DNA of 64,000 bases, taken from contig NC_056765.1 in NCBI RefSeq assembly GCF_018687715.1, positions 20,413,394 to 20,477,393 on the forward strand, in the 5' to 3' direction. The first letter of the stretch is position 1. Each line of letters starts with the position of its first letter. This document shows positions 12,598 to 23,333 of the stretch, piece by piece. This stretch comes from Carya illinoinensis (Eukaryota > Streptophyta > Magnoliopsida > Fagales > Juglandaceae). The notes beneath the pieces were generated by a model, which had not been told where the DNA came from, ran no database searches, and saw only the letters and a program-made list of their open reading frames with translations. A program made the translations under genes and the position numbers.

Positions 12598-14601
12598 TGT
12601 GATACCCCCTTTTTACGTGTATTTTCATTGAAGAAATATTTTAATTTAATTAAAATATTAGTTCTTTTATTTTAAATTATTGTATTTTAATTGGATTTAT
12701 TTAGTTGTGATATTTGTTTTGTAGAGCTTCCTTAATATTAATTATCGTTTTGAGTTTAAATTACTGTGTAATTTATTTTAGTTTGTTTTTGGATTTAAAA
12801 TTAGGTTGTTGTTTTTACTAGTTATTTATTATATTTTAGATTGATGTGGTGTTTAAATTATTTTATTCGTTTTATAGCTTTTAAAGTTGTTTTCGTCGGA
12901 TCAGTTTCTGGACTCCAGAGGTGAGGATTGGACCTCATTTCTTTTCCCCATCTTTTCTTTTTTTCTTTTCCTTTTTCCTCTTTTCTTTTTCTTTTTCTTT
13001 CTTTCTTTTTCCTTCTCAGTTTCTCCGTGCGCGCGACCCGGCCCCCCATTTCCGTCCATTTCTTCCACCGCCCAGTTCACCGCCATCCTGTCGTCGTGAC
13101 CTGCACCGCCTCCACCGGTCGACTCCCCTCCGGCCGGTGCACCTCCCCACCAAATATCAGCCCCTTCTGTGCTGCCGTTAGCCACCGAGAGCCCCACCAT
13201 TTTGCATGATTTTTCCCCCTTTTCGCCGCCGTCATTCCATCTCTGGCCACCATCTATTCACTACTTCATCACCTACCTCTTGCTGTCCTAAACTACCCAT
13301 TTCCAGCTCCGATCTATTGCCAGAGTAGCTCCCACGAGCTCATCTCCATTTTGCCCTTTTTTCGCTTCCACCTCCACCCACGGCCAACTCTCACTTCCAT
13401 TAGCTCCATAAACACCTCTAGGCCATTCCCTATCAATCCCAACTCTTGGTTTGTCCCTGTTTGAAAGTGAGTATTTTACAACCCAAGGCGACAGTGTATT
13501 TTACATTGTTACGTTACTTTTTCTCCGCTGTTTGTAGCTCCTTGATCCTTCAAAAATTATTATATAGCACTGTAAGTATTTTCTAAACTTTCTTTTAGAT
13601 TAAAATATATCTTTTCTTTAATGATAAATTGTGATTGGTTGGTTATTTCGAACTGAGTCAGAGGATTCAGGGGTCGGATGGATTTGAGAATGGAGTTAAT
13701 TATGTTTGGTTGATGTTGATATTTGTTGGAGATTTTGTGCCTTGATGTTTGTATTGTATAGTGCATGCATGTTCATGTTTAAAAAGGAAAAACTGGGTTT
13801 TCATGTAATTGCATGCATGTACATGTGTTTGTAAAATGAAAACTGGGCTTGTAAGCGAGAAATGATTTATGGTATATGTGAACGATGGTGGTGAGCAGGG
13901 ACGGTGGTAGAATCCCGCTTGCGATTCCCACTTACGGTGCACACGTAGGGAAGGTGGTGAGCAGGGATGGTGGTAGAGTCCCGCTACGATTCCCGCCTAT
14001 AGTGCTCTGATGGTTTGGTTTTTGGGCAATTATCTGGGATAATGGCGAGGTTATGTTTAAAGGGAATGTTTTGGGCCAAAATGGGATTTTTGGCGTGCGT
14101 GGAAAAGGTGGACTTTTGGGATATATGTGTATGGCATCATTTCCATGCATATTGTTGTGGCACGAATATACTTTTTATCTTGAGGTTTGTTTGGTTTATT
14201 ACTTACCTGCAGTACCATTTTGGAACTGTAGATTTTGGTGTAGATGTTGAGGAGAAAGAGGAGGTTGAGCCCGAGGAGGCGGCTCTGCCAGAGTTTTGAT
14301 TTGGAGTTATTTATGTAAAAAACAAAAATATCTCTATTAGTTTTTATGCCTTGTATTTTGGTTTTGAAACAATATTTGAGACTTGTAATATTTTATTATG
14401 TGTGGTTTAAACGAGTTTGTATTTAAACAAAAAATTCTAGTATTTAGTTATAAGACTTTTATTATCCACTGTGTAATTTTATTATACACTTGTTGCATGT
14501 ACACACACTTGGCACTTGGCGATGGGATGTGTGACCCGTGTTGTCATCATCCTGACGTTTCGATTTTCACGTGTCCGTACGTGGGAGTTGGGGGCGTCAC
14601 A
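12598..14601 (+). repeat. Complete LTR (copy B), 2004 bp
   Basis: Begins TGTGATACCCCC and ends GGGGGCGTCACA, so the ends form the inverted repeat TGTGAY/GTCACA. It is preceded by a polypurine tract and followed by a primer-binding site, so it acts as 3' LTR to the left element and as 5' LTR to the internal fragment on the right. It contains a CT-rich run (~12950-13020) and a two-unit tandem repeat (13884-14009). Long open frames inside it are low-complexity and not genes. Confidence 0.9.
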
Positions 14602-15350
14602 GGTGGTATCAGAGCGGTTCGGCTCTGGGTAAAACCACATGTCCCATAGGTGGAGTACCAGAAAGTTTTAAAAGCTTGAGTTGATTTTATCTTGTTTATT
14701 TAATTTGATTTGGTTTGGTTTGGTTTGATTTTATTGGAACTGGAAGTATGTTGCTTTATTTGTTTTATTTATTTCAGTGTATGTTATTTTATTTATTTCG
14801 ATTTGTTTTGTTCGGAGTTGAAATTGGGGTCAAGGGTTACGCTATGGCAGGAAGGCAGTATAATCGAGGATACTATTATTAGGCATGAACATTTAGTGTA
14901 ATAGGCTTGAATTTTTAGCGATGTGGTTTGCTTGTATGATGTTGAGGTCTGAAGGGAATGTCATGGTTTAGGCAATCTTTGTAAGATGGGAACTCACGTC
15001 GCAGTGAGGAGAGGAATTAGCTTTAAGTCGCTTAAGATGATTGAGGTCAAGGTTTTGTAAAATTTATGTAACGAGGCTATAGAATAGGAGAGTGTAGGTT
15101 CAACGAACTTTAAGGATATGTTTAAGAGAATTTTATTTAAGGTTTGAGGCCTTATAAATTTTAGGAAAATAAGTTTATGGTAATTAAGGTGTTAGGTTCG
15201 ACAAGCTTTGGGGGAAATAATTAAATTTCAAGTTTTAAATTTCGTTGATTCGGATGAGTAATTTGGTGGCAATTGGGGCTTTAGATTTTACAAGCTTTTA
15301 AGGTGAATGTTTTGGATTAAAGTCATCAATCTTGAGAATTTCAGAAAATG
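14602..15350 (+). mobile_element. Second, truncated copy of the LARD internal region
   Basis: Nearly base-for-base the same as 9508-10290, including the gag-like start (14844, MAGRQYNRGYYY, stop), until the match stops at about 15350. LTR B is therefore followed by a second internal region, giving LTR-internal-LTR-internal, as unequal recombination between two copies would produce. The right end is cut at the junction with the next LTR. Confidence 0.8.
14604..14615 (+). promoter_or_regulatory. Primer-binding site (tRNA-iMet), second copy
   Basis: TGGTATCAGAGC, an exact match to the initiator methionine tRNA 3' end complement, two bases after LTR B. Confidence 0.9.
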
Positions 15351-18149
15351 TTTTATGTTTTGGGGCACTTCGGGGTTGAGTCTTGGTAATTGATTTTTAC
15401 TATAGGTTAAAATGAATATTTAGAATTTTTCAATACTAAGTTTATTTCGCATTTTTTTGAGTGAATAGTAACCTCATAAGCATACTAAGTGCAGTGTTTT
15501 TAAAATCACAGTGTGGAATGTCCAAATTAGGTTAGAGATGTTTTATTTAGACACTTGGCAAGATATTAGCCACGCATAGTGAATAGTATTAGACACTTGG
15601 CAAAAAGAGGAACCATTAGATGGATTTGTGAAGAAAATCAAGGTGTAAAATCATGCCACTTAAGCAAAATTTTTTTCATTTGATCAACCAAATTGAGCCA
15701 GATCAAAGAGGGTTTCGACCCTAGTAAAACCCTAAATGGTTGGAATCTAATTGAAACCCCAAAAGTTTGGTTGCAAAACCCTAATCGGTTTCCTCGAAAC
15801 CTAAATTGGCCTTCAAACCCTTTTTGATCCAATTTCTAGCATTGAGTTTAATCACTTGATTAAATCACTTCCACATGCTATTAATTTCTCAAATCCTTGT
15901 TATGACATCATTATCCAACCTTTTAAATCTTGGATATTTGATTGGGCCATGAAAAATTGGATTTGAGCTTGATAGCATCTCAAACCCTAACCAAACCCCC
16001 TCTTCAAACCCTAAATTGAAGCCCACTTGGTTGAGGCCCACCAAGGCCCACGAATTTGGCCACCTTGCAAAGCTTCTTGAAGAAGTTTCCTCCCCCACGT
16101 GGTAGACCATCCACTTCCCTTGGTTGCACCCAATGGTGCCTTGATGAGATAGAGAAACCCACCCCATCAACCTCCATACCTCATAGCCTCTGCATGCAGT
16201 CCTTTCCCCTCACTATTCTCCACTTTATGTCACATAGCCACCTCCAATCAATGATCATTCAAGTTCATATCTTCCCCCTCCAGAAGTATAGAGCCTTGCA
16301 AGACACCCTTCTTGCCCTTTAATCACTTCTTCACCCCGTTTTTCGAGAGAAAGCCAAAATAGCTCTCTCGGGCAGATTTATGGGTTCCTTTTGCATAGAG
16401 ATTTTTGACCCTTTGTCAGTATTTTCACACAATGACTCCTTCATTAAAGTTGTTTCTATTTGAGTATAGTTTTCGTAGATATATTCTTTGTATCATTACA
16501 TAGTCATTTGCTCAGTCAAAAGTATTTTTAACCATGGAAAGGTCATTCTGGGCGTGAAACTGGAGAATATGTTATGTTTTGGAGTTTTTGACCAAGCTAA
16601 TGGACATATCTTGGTCCGAAAATTTTATGGATTGTTGTTAGCATGTATTTAAGAGTGTTCATTGAGATTTTGTCACATGAATAAAACTTTTAATTAGAGA
16701 GTTTCCTAAATCTAGAAACTTGAAAACTGGAAGTGGCAAAACAGTTTTTATTTGGAGAAAGTTTGAATATTTCGAGGCTCAATCTTACTCTAAAAACTTT
16801 GATATTTTTATATGATGATCTTAAATCTCTTATTTTCATGTTAGGATGTAATTTTGAAGATATTTAGTATTAGTTTCAAAGATATGATTTTTCTATACAA
16901 GAGGATTTCTGTTAGGCCTAAGATTTGATATTTTTGGATTAGATCCATATTTTATTGATTTTTAGCCATCTGATTTTAAGTTTGATGGTTGGATATTCTT
17001 TAGGACACATTTTTTAACTCATGTGATGCTTTATGTCAAAGATCTTACCTTCTTAAGCCATTGATCAAGAGATTTATCAAAGCTAGTTGAGGAAAATGTT
17101 TCTGTTTTTGGACTAAGTGTAAAACTAAAAAGTCCAAGTGTTATTTTATGATTTTGGTGACTTTAGCATGGTTGATCTTAGGATGATGTTATGAATATGT
17201 TAGAAGTAAGATTTGATTTTTGGAATTCTTATGGATATTTTGATTTAGGGTCAAAACTTGTGATTCAAGTGTTTGGATCTTTTTACAAAAAGTTTGGTGG
17301 TGATTATTAGCTTTTTCTAAGTGGATGTTTTAAGTATGGTTTTAAACTTAGGATAGGAAGATTCTTGTTTCAAAATTTTACTATAAGCATGAGTTTTGAA
17401 GTTGGAAGAATTACAACAAAAATTGAGAGAAATGGCTTATGGATGTTTTGGCTATAGTGTGTTTTCCTTGTTTTGATTTGTTTTAAATTTTCTGAATTGA
17501 TATTTGAGTTTAGGACAAAATTTACATGAGGAATGTAAATTTTAGAAATTTTTGGAGTTAGGATGTGAAATCCTTAAGTTAGGGGTAAAATGGTCATTTT
17601 CCCACATGTGGAGGGTAAAATGGTAATCTTACTCTAAGTTGTCTCTTTTACACATTTCTAATTATTAGTAATTAAATTTCTAACTTTTAGAATACCCTCT
17701 TACAGTTCCTTGTATTTCGCGCTTTATTCTCGTAAAACGTGACGATCGAGATAAGTTCGCTTCTAACTTACTATCAGTTTACTGCGTATGTATGATGGGT
17801 AAGGAAACTACAATTTATGTATGTATGTTATCATATAGGTCATGTCATGCCACGTCATTACATATTTATCTATTACGCATGATTTATTCTTTCATGAATA
17901 TTTATCTGTTACACAATCTATTTTGTCATGTAATACTGTATGTTATAAGTATGCCAAGTTGAGTCTGCCATATGTTACATGTACGTCATATCATGTAATA
18001 TTCACTGTTGCAAGTATGTCATGTCAAGTATGATATCTGTTACATGTTTGGTCATGTTATGAAGTGTTTCCATCTCAAGTAAGTCATGTCTTTCGAGTTA
18101 TGTTTAAGTCAGTTATGTCTAGTCTGAGCATCTCCACTTGTAATTCACA

Positions 18150-18480
18150 CGAGGTACTTTTAGCAAAATCATTTTATTGTTAGAATGCCATTCAAGTTCA
18201 GTTATGCAGATACTCCTAGTGTAATCATTTTGATTGTTAGGGTATCTTATTTAAAATACTTGTGATGGAATCATTCTGATTGTCAGAGTATTAATAATAG
18301 GTACTCCTGGTGTAATCATTCTGATTGTTAGAGTATTACTAGGTACTCCTGGTGTAATCATTCTAATTGTTGAGGTATGTGTTTTAAAATACTCATGATA
18401 GAATCATTCTGATTGTTCACTATTCCTGACAAAACGACTGGAGGAATCATTTTGATTCTCAGAATTCTAGTTCAAGTTTA
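18150..18480 (+). repeat. Tandem array, ~42-46 bp unit, about six copies
   Basis: Diverged copies of a unit containing TACTCCTGGTGTAATCATTC and TGATTGTTAGAGTATT, inside the long LTR. Non-coding. Confidence 0.75.
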
Positions 18481-18559
18481 TGTCAAGAAGTTAAGAATAA
18501 GCAATCATGGTGACCCCATGAGATAAGAATAAGTTTCAGATTAAGTCAACGTTAAGTCA

Positions 18560-19025
18560 AGTTTCAAATCAAGTTCATGTTATGTTATGTTATGCTCACG
18601 TACATGTTATGTTCATGTTCACGTTAAGTTTCAAGTTCATGTTCATATCATGTTATGTTCACATTTATGTTATGTTCAAGCTCATGTTCATGTTTTGTTA
18701 TCTTCATGTTCACGTTATGTTTCAAGTTCACGTTTCTGTCATGTTATGTTCACGTACATGTTATTTTCAAGTTCACGTTCATGTTATGTTATGTTCACGT
18801 TCACATTATGTCTCAACTTCATGTTTATGTCATGTTATGCTCAGGTTTATGTTAAGTTCAAGTTCATATTTATGTTATGTATGTTCACGTTCATGCTATT
18901 TTTCAAGTCCACGTTTTGTTTCAAGTTCACGTTCATGTTATGTTGCTAGTCTATGTTATGTTTTAAGTTTAAGTTCATATCATGTTAAGTCAAGTTCAGT
19001 TCACATTTAAGTTCATGTTATGTCA
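18560..19025 (+). repeat. Degenerate tandem array of GTTATGTTCACGTTCAT-like units
   Basis: Many variants of ATGTTATGTTCACGT and AGTTCATGTTCA, with a higher-order period of roughly 60 bases. Cys/Met/Phe-rich open frames across it come from the repeat and are not genes. Confidence 0.8.
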
Positions 19026-19144
19026 GTTATGCCATATATATATATCAAGTTATGCTATGCTTATTTACGACTTTAATTGTGTATTCATGCTTTTACTGCC
19101 ATGCATGCATCATTAACCTGTGTGAGAGTTTTCTGTTAACTTAT

Positions 19145-19166
19145 TGAGATTTATAATCAAATCTCA
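19145..19166 (+). other. Perfect 8-bp hairpin TGAGATTT...AAATCTCA in LTR
   Basis: Arms 19145-19152 and 19159-19166 with a 6-base loop, directly after AACTTAT. Related hairpins occupy the matching place in the LTRs at 6833-7808 and 50799-61547. A role in RNA 3'-end formation or packaging is possible but is inference. Confidence 0.55.
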
Positions 19167-19687
19167 CTGTGGTAGTCCCAACTACCATTCTCCTTGAATG
19201 GTAGGCGATGTGTCAGGGTCAGAGTAGGGAGCGGACATTGGTAGATTGGAGGATGTTGACTAGACGTCGCAGACATGACGAGGAGCTTACAACTTTCATA
19301 GTTAGTTTTTGGACAGTATTTTGGCCTCGTTAGTTGAGTTACACGAGTTAATCGATGAACTTCCTCAATAGTATATTTTAGTAATGTAAATATGGAGTCT
19401 GGTCTCCCATGCTTTTGAGATTACAGTCTTCTAAGACTCGTACTGAAATCTTGGATGTTTATTTTTTTAGGTATGCTTAGATTACGATTTAACTATTTGG
19501 GATATTATAAGTTTAGGTGCATAGTGTTGTTCAAAAAAAATTATCTGTTGCAAATATTGCATAATCTATATGCATGTTAGAAACATTGCATCTTTTATAT
19601 CATGAACGGGGGTAGGTAATCTTGTGTTGCATGTCCCGACACTTCGAATGTCCAGCTGATCCCAAATAGAAATCTGGGGGTGTCACA

Positions 19688-20650
19688 TGAACATTCACAC
19701 AAGGATCCGATTATATCATATGGAAGAACATCATTACTTCAAACATAATCATACAACCAAATAACAAGTAAGTTCACATTGTATATACATAAAATATCAA
19801 GTACAAGTTAGAAATTTACTTTCAAAAATTCACAATTGATAAACAAGCAAGCTGAAAATGTAAATACAAAGATCATTAGGTTCAGTTTATGTAAAACCCT
19901 AACCCATGTGTATACGTGTAAGCTTATGGCATCTAGTCTAAGGAAAAGCTCCCAACATTTCAAACCTCTACTCAAGTCCGAAACTTGTATCAACTCAAAC
20001 CCTAGTTTTAATAAACTCTAAAACCATGTGTGTATACGTGTAAGCTCTTGTGGGAGACTTCACAAAACATGAGCTAACTTTCTTTAGCTCAAGTGTGTGT
20101 GTGTGTGAGGACATAAGTTCATGATGAATTTGCTTAAAACTGAAACTTTTCCTCTCATGGCCGTGTGTGATGAAATGGAAAGGTGGTTTTTGGCTTCATA
20201 CCTTGTGTGATTCTCTCCTTAGAAGTATCTCCTAGTTTTGCTTGCCCTCAAAATGATATTTGAAAGAAAAGAGAGTAATGTGAATGGTGTTTGGACGGTG
20301 AGAAAGTGATGGAAAGTAGAGAGAAAGGTGGTGTCCAAATGCTTCACAAGAAAATCCTCCAAGTGACTAAAAAGATGTGGTTTTTGGCACCCTCTCCTTT
20401 ATATAGGTATAAGAGTCTTCTTGCACAAGCCAATCTCATTTGCATGGATGCAAGTGGTATGTCACCCTAAGCCTCTTCCCCTTCCTCCATCATTTAATTG
20501 TGTTGGAAACACAAGAGAACCTTTTGACAAGTGGTGCCTTCTCCTCTGAAATTGAAACCTCCATTCCATTCTTGCCCTTCATCTCATGTCTTGGTTCAAT
20601 GAACCTCATGGAAATTTGGTCTTTCTCTAGCTAGGATCTCCCTCAATCTC
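19688..20650 (-). other. Unclassified LTR-like segment with minus-strand TATA box
   Basis: About 0.96 kb between the end of a long LTR and the broken copia element. On the minus strand it carries CCTATATAAAGG (near 20396-20408), a good TATA box, followed by a leader-like region. A pair of imperfect direct repeats (ATGTGTATACGTGTAAGCTT-like) lies near 19906 and 20026. No protein is recognised. It looks like part of an LTR promoter region, but neither end could be defined. Confidence 0.35.
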
Positions 20651-20689
20651 CTACATGTGTGCATAATTCTTAGAATCTATGTTCTTAAA

Positions 20690-22330
20690 AGGAAACTCAG
20701 ATTCTAAAAACACTACATCTCGGGAGATAAAACTGTGATGACTATCAAGGTTATACACTTTATATCCCTTAACTCCTACTGGAAGAAACATTTATGAGCT
20801 CTTAGATCTAGTTTAGTTCGATTGTGTTTGAGTGTAGAAACAAAGCAAAGACATCCAAAGACTCTTAAATGATTGTAAGAAGGCTTTGATGGAAATAACA
20901 CTTTGTATGGAGATTTGTTATGAATGGTGGGTGAAGGTATTCTATTGATCAAATGTGCAACTATTAAAGCTGCATCTCCTCAAAACTTTATGGAAGTGAG
21001 GCTTGAATGAGTAGGGCTCGGGCAACAGTGATCAAATGTTGTTACTTTCTTTCCACAATTCCATTTTGTTGTGGTGTGTACACACATGTTTTTTTTTTTT
21101 TTTTTATGTAGAATCCCATGGGAATTAAAGAAATCAGACATATTAAATTCCAATCCATTATTAGTTCTAACACTTTTAACTTTTGAATTGAATTGAGTTT
21201 GAACCATAAGGATAAAGGATTGCAAAAGGGGTCATGGTTTTGATTGAAATTGCATTAGGTATACTCATGTGACTCAGCTAAAGTCATCAACAAAAGTTAA
21301 GAAATAACAGTGACCATGCAAAGAAGCTTGAGAATATGGTCCCCAAATGTCATAGTAAACAAGTTCTAAAATAGCATTAGTAGAAGTAATGCTTGATTGA
21401 AATGGAAGACGTTTATGTTTAGATAAAGAGCAAACAATACAATGTACTTGATCACAACCTTTTACATTAGGGCAAGAAGAATGAATTAAACTCATTCTTT
21501 GGTTGGATAAATGTCCTAATCTAAAATGCCAAACATCAAAAAACTGTTCATTGACAACATTATAAGCTAAAACATTGGAGGGATTTAAAGGGGTCCTAGG
21601 AAGCACTGCAGCCAAGATAGCTTGAGAGTTGAAAATATAGGCCATGATTGAGTTTAGCTAGTCCAATCATCATCCATGAAGAGAGGACTTGTATAAAGCA
21701 AAACTTGTCTAAGAAAATGAGGCAAATAAGAGGTTAAGAATGAGTTTACTGACAAACAAGAGATGGATTGTGAAGGAAGGGACATATAGGACTCCAGTGA
21801 GAAGATGGGCTTTTAGAGATGGACATCTCCTATATGTGTGACCTCAACTCATGTCCCATTTGGCAACTAAACTGATGCCTTGGCAGTGCAAGTGACAGTT
21901 GTGAGAAAGGTTGGAGATCAGACTATGTGGTCTGTTGCTCCAATGTCAATGATCCAAGGTGTGTTGGTAGATTCATGTGATTGATGATGCACAAGAAATG
22001 AGTGGTGATGCTAGTGATTTGTGTAAAAAATGGATGATTATGAAATAGCAGATGAGCAAGAAGGTATACCTGCCATGTTTAAATGAGGTGTGGTATGCAC
22101 ATGAGGGTTATTGCTTGAGTTTGAGGTGGTTTTGGAGGGCTGAGACGTTCCATGAGATGACTAATTATGAGTTGGCTGTGGTGTTTGGTTATTGACTAGT
22201 GCCATGAGCTGTTGAATCTGAGACTGCGAGAGTGTCAAACTTGGTGCTTCCATCATTCCCTTCTCCTGGCCTTGAGACACTACTTGGTTAGCTGAATGAG
22301 CAGCAAAAAAATTTTGATTGTTGAAGTATC
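20690..22330 (-). pseudogene. Copia protease and integrase region, broken
   Basis: The protease motif reads PWIIDIGATDHM near 21960-21925. Copia proteases normally have DSGAT, so the serine is replaced. The integrase follows: a His/Cys zinc-binding region (WHFRLGHLSNQRM, HCIVCSLSKHKR; 21540-21400) and a first catalytic Asp in YYDIWGPYS (~21345). The second block reads VRTNNGLEF (~21160), where an Asp is expected in place of the first Asn. The end near 20800-20690 keeps a copia pattern (PVGVKGYKVYNL, FISRDVVFLESEFPF). Stops and shifts separate these pieces. Copia identity is clear and activity is excluded. Confidence 0.88.
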
Positions 22331-22585
22331 CTGGTTTCTACTTTGTGAACTTAAAATTTGGTGGAGATCCTATTAACCTATAGCATTTGTCAAGGATATG
22401 TCCAGATTTCCCACAGTGTCCACAGGTGAGCTCAGGCCTTTCAATTTTCTTAGACTGGTAGTTAAAAACTGCTAGAGTTGAAGACTCAATTAGTGGCATT
22501 GCTACATATCCCGCCTGCCTCTTCATTTCTTCTTGCAGAATCAAGGAAAAGGCCTTTGCTGTGGAGGGAACAGGACTCATGAGTA
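22331..22585 (-). pseudogene. Copia gag, C-terminal part with zinc knuckle
   Basis: The second half of the split gag: SPVPSTAKAFSLILQEEMKR followed by a CCHC knuckle (CGHCGKSGHILDKC, CX2CX4HX4C, near 22427-22385). Its reading frame is in phase with the N-terminal part that stops at 27868, on the far side of the inserted solo LTR. Gag packages the element RNA. Confidence 0.88.
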
Positions 22586-22590
22586 TAACC
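22586..22590. repeat. TSD of the solo LTR, copy 1 (TAACC)
   Basis: TAACC at 22586-22590 equals TAACC at 27863-27867 and brackets the inserted solo LTR. Deleting the insert and one copy keeps the gag frame open. Confidence 0.88.
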
Positions 22591-23325
22591 AGTGACCCCC
22601 CCAACTCTCACGTACGAAAATGAGGGAATTGTGACATTGGGATGATGACAACACGGGTCACACACACCAAACGACAAGTACTAAGTGTGTGCACATGCAA
22701 AAAGTGTATATTGAAAACTGCGGCAGATAAATGAAAGTTAGTCAACTAAGTACCAGAATTTTAAATACATATTTTTCAAAATAAAAATGACTTCAAAAGT
22801 TATATAGTAATCCGATAACAATATAATACAAACCAAAATACATAACAAAAGTGGGAAACAACTCCTAAAACAGGAAAAGTGACCCCTGGTCACTCCTTTG
22901 ATGGAGCTAAAGCCTTGGGCTCAATGTTCTCATCTGCATCAAAATCTATGATTCCAAAAAATGTAATCGTGGGTTCGAATACCACGTGAGATTATGAGAA
23001 AGATAACAATACATTAATGCAACCAACATGTATGTATGCACCAGATGAAACATGTATGAGACCCAAAACCATTATTTCCCCGAAAATGATTAATTTTCCA
23101 ATGCACGCCAAAATCCCATTTGTTCCAAAACGATTCCATTAAAAATACCAAACGCCATTTTCCAAAAAAAGGCCCTAGAAAAAGGCCCAATTATAAAATC
23201 CACCAGTTTCCCAGAAAATGGTTAACATATATCTATTTATCAAAAATCTGCAATTTTCCCAGAAAATGGCCCACATATCCAATTAACCCGTATGCATCAT
23301 GATCTCTTCTAGGGACTATCCACAC

Positions 23326-23333
23326 ACCCTAGC
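23326..23333. repeat. hAT target-site duplication, copy 1 (ACCCTAGC)
   Basis: An 8-bp duplication, 7/8 identical to ACCCTAGT at 26401-26408. Eight bases is the size used by hAT transposases. Confidence 0.75.

Larger units (their letters stand above)
7809..14601 (+). mobile_element. Non-coding LARD-like LTR element (LTR A - internal - LTR B)
   Basis: The element runs from truncated LTR A through a ~3.1-kb internal region (9508-12597) to LTR B. The internal region starts with a primer-binding site and ends with a polypurine tract, but has no pol. Its only coding trace is a gag-like start at 9774 (MAGRRYNRGYYY, then stop). AATTTCGAGGACGAAATTT, just before the polypurine tract, is typical of the 3' end of Tekay/Del chromoviruses. 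This fits a large retrotransposon derivative that depends on enzymes from related elements. The left end is lost, so no TSD can be tested. Confidence 0.75.
15350..19687 (+). repeat. Long LTR (family F, copy 1), 5' truncated
   Basis: About 4.3 kb without coding capacity, ending in ...GGGGGTGTCACA. Its first ~1.5 kb matches the split copy at 47380-48160 plus 61838-62429 (shared landmarks: a GGCACTT..GGGTTGA-like stretch, 'acacttggca', 'gagagaaa.cca...agctctc'). The other copy has extra sequence at its 5' side, so this one is truncated at 15350. It holds two tandem arrays (18150-18480, 18560-19025) and a perfect hairpin (19145-19166). The size suggests a long-LTR gypsy lineage, but no coding region proves that. 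Confidence 0.65.

Noticed and set aside
12858..13209. Lys/Arg/Glu- and Phe/Ser-rich frames in LTRs (also at 7705-8137, 53450-53810, 58672-59046, 62491-63054)
   Set aside because: They recur in every copy of the same LTR over its CT-rich run, and the frames are not conserved between copies.
14604..14615. Possible tRNA-related sequence
   Set aside because: TGGTATCAGAGC is the retrotransposon primer-binding site; no cloverleaf surrounds it. The same holds at 9510 and 28608.
18582..19010. Cys/Met-rich open frames
   Set aside because: Three overlapping frames across one degenerate tandem array; this is a repeat artefact, not a cysteine-rich peptide gene.
15350..19687. Complete solo LTR with a TSD
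   Set aside because: Flanks GAAAA and TGAAC do not match, and copy 2 has additional 5' sequence, so the left end is a truncation.
19836..20634. Possible small host gene with TATA box
   Set aside because: Frames are short and unrelated on both strands; the minus-strand TATA box and context fit an LTR fragment better.
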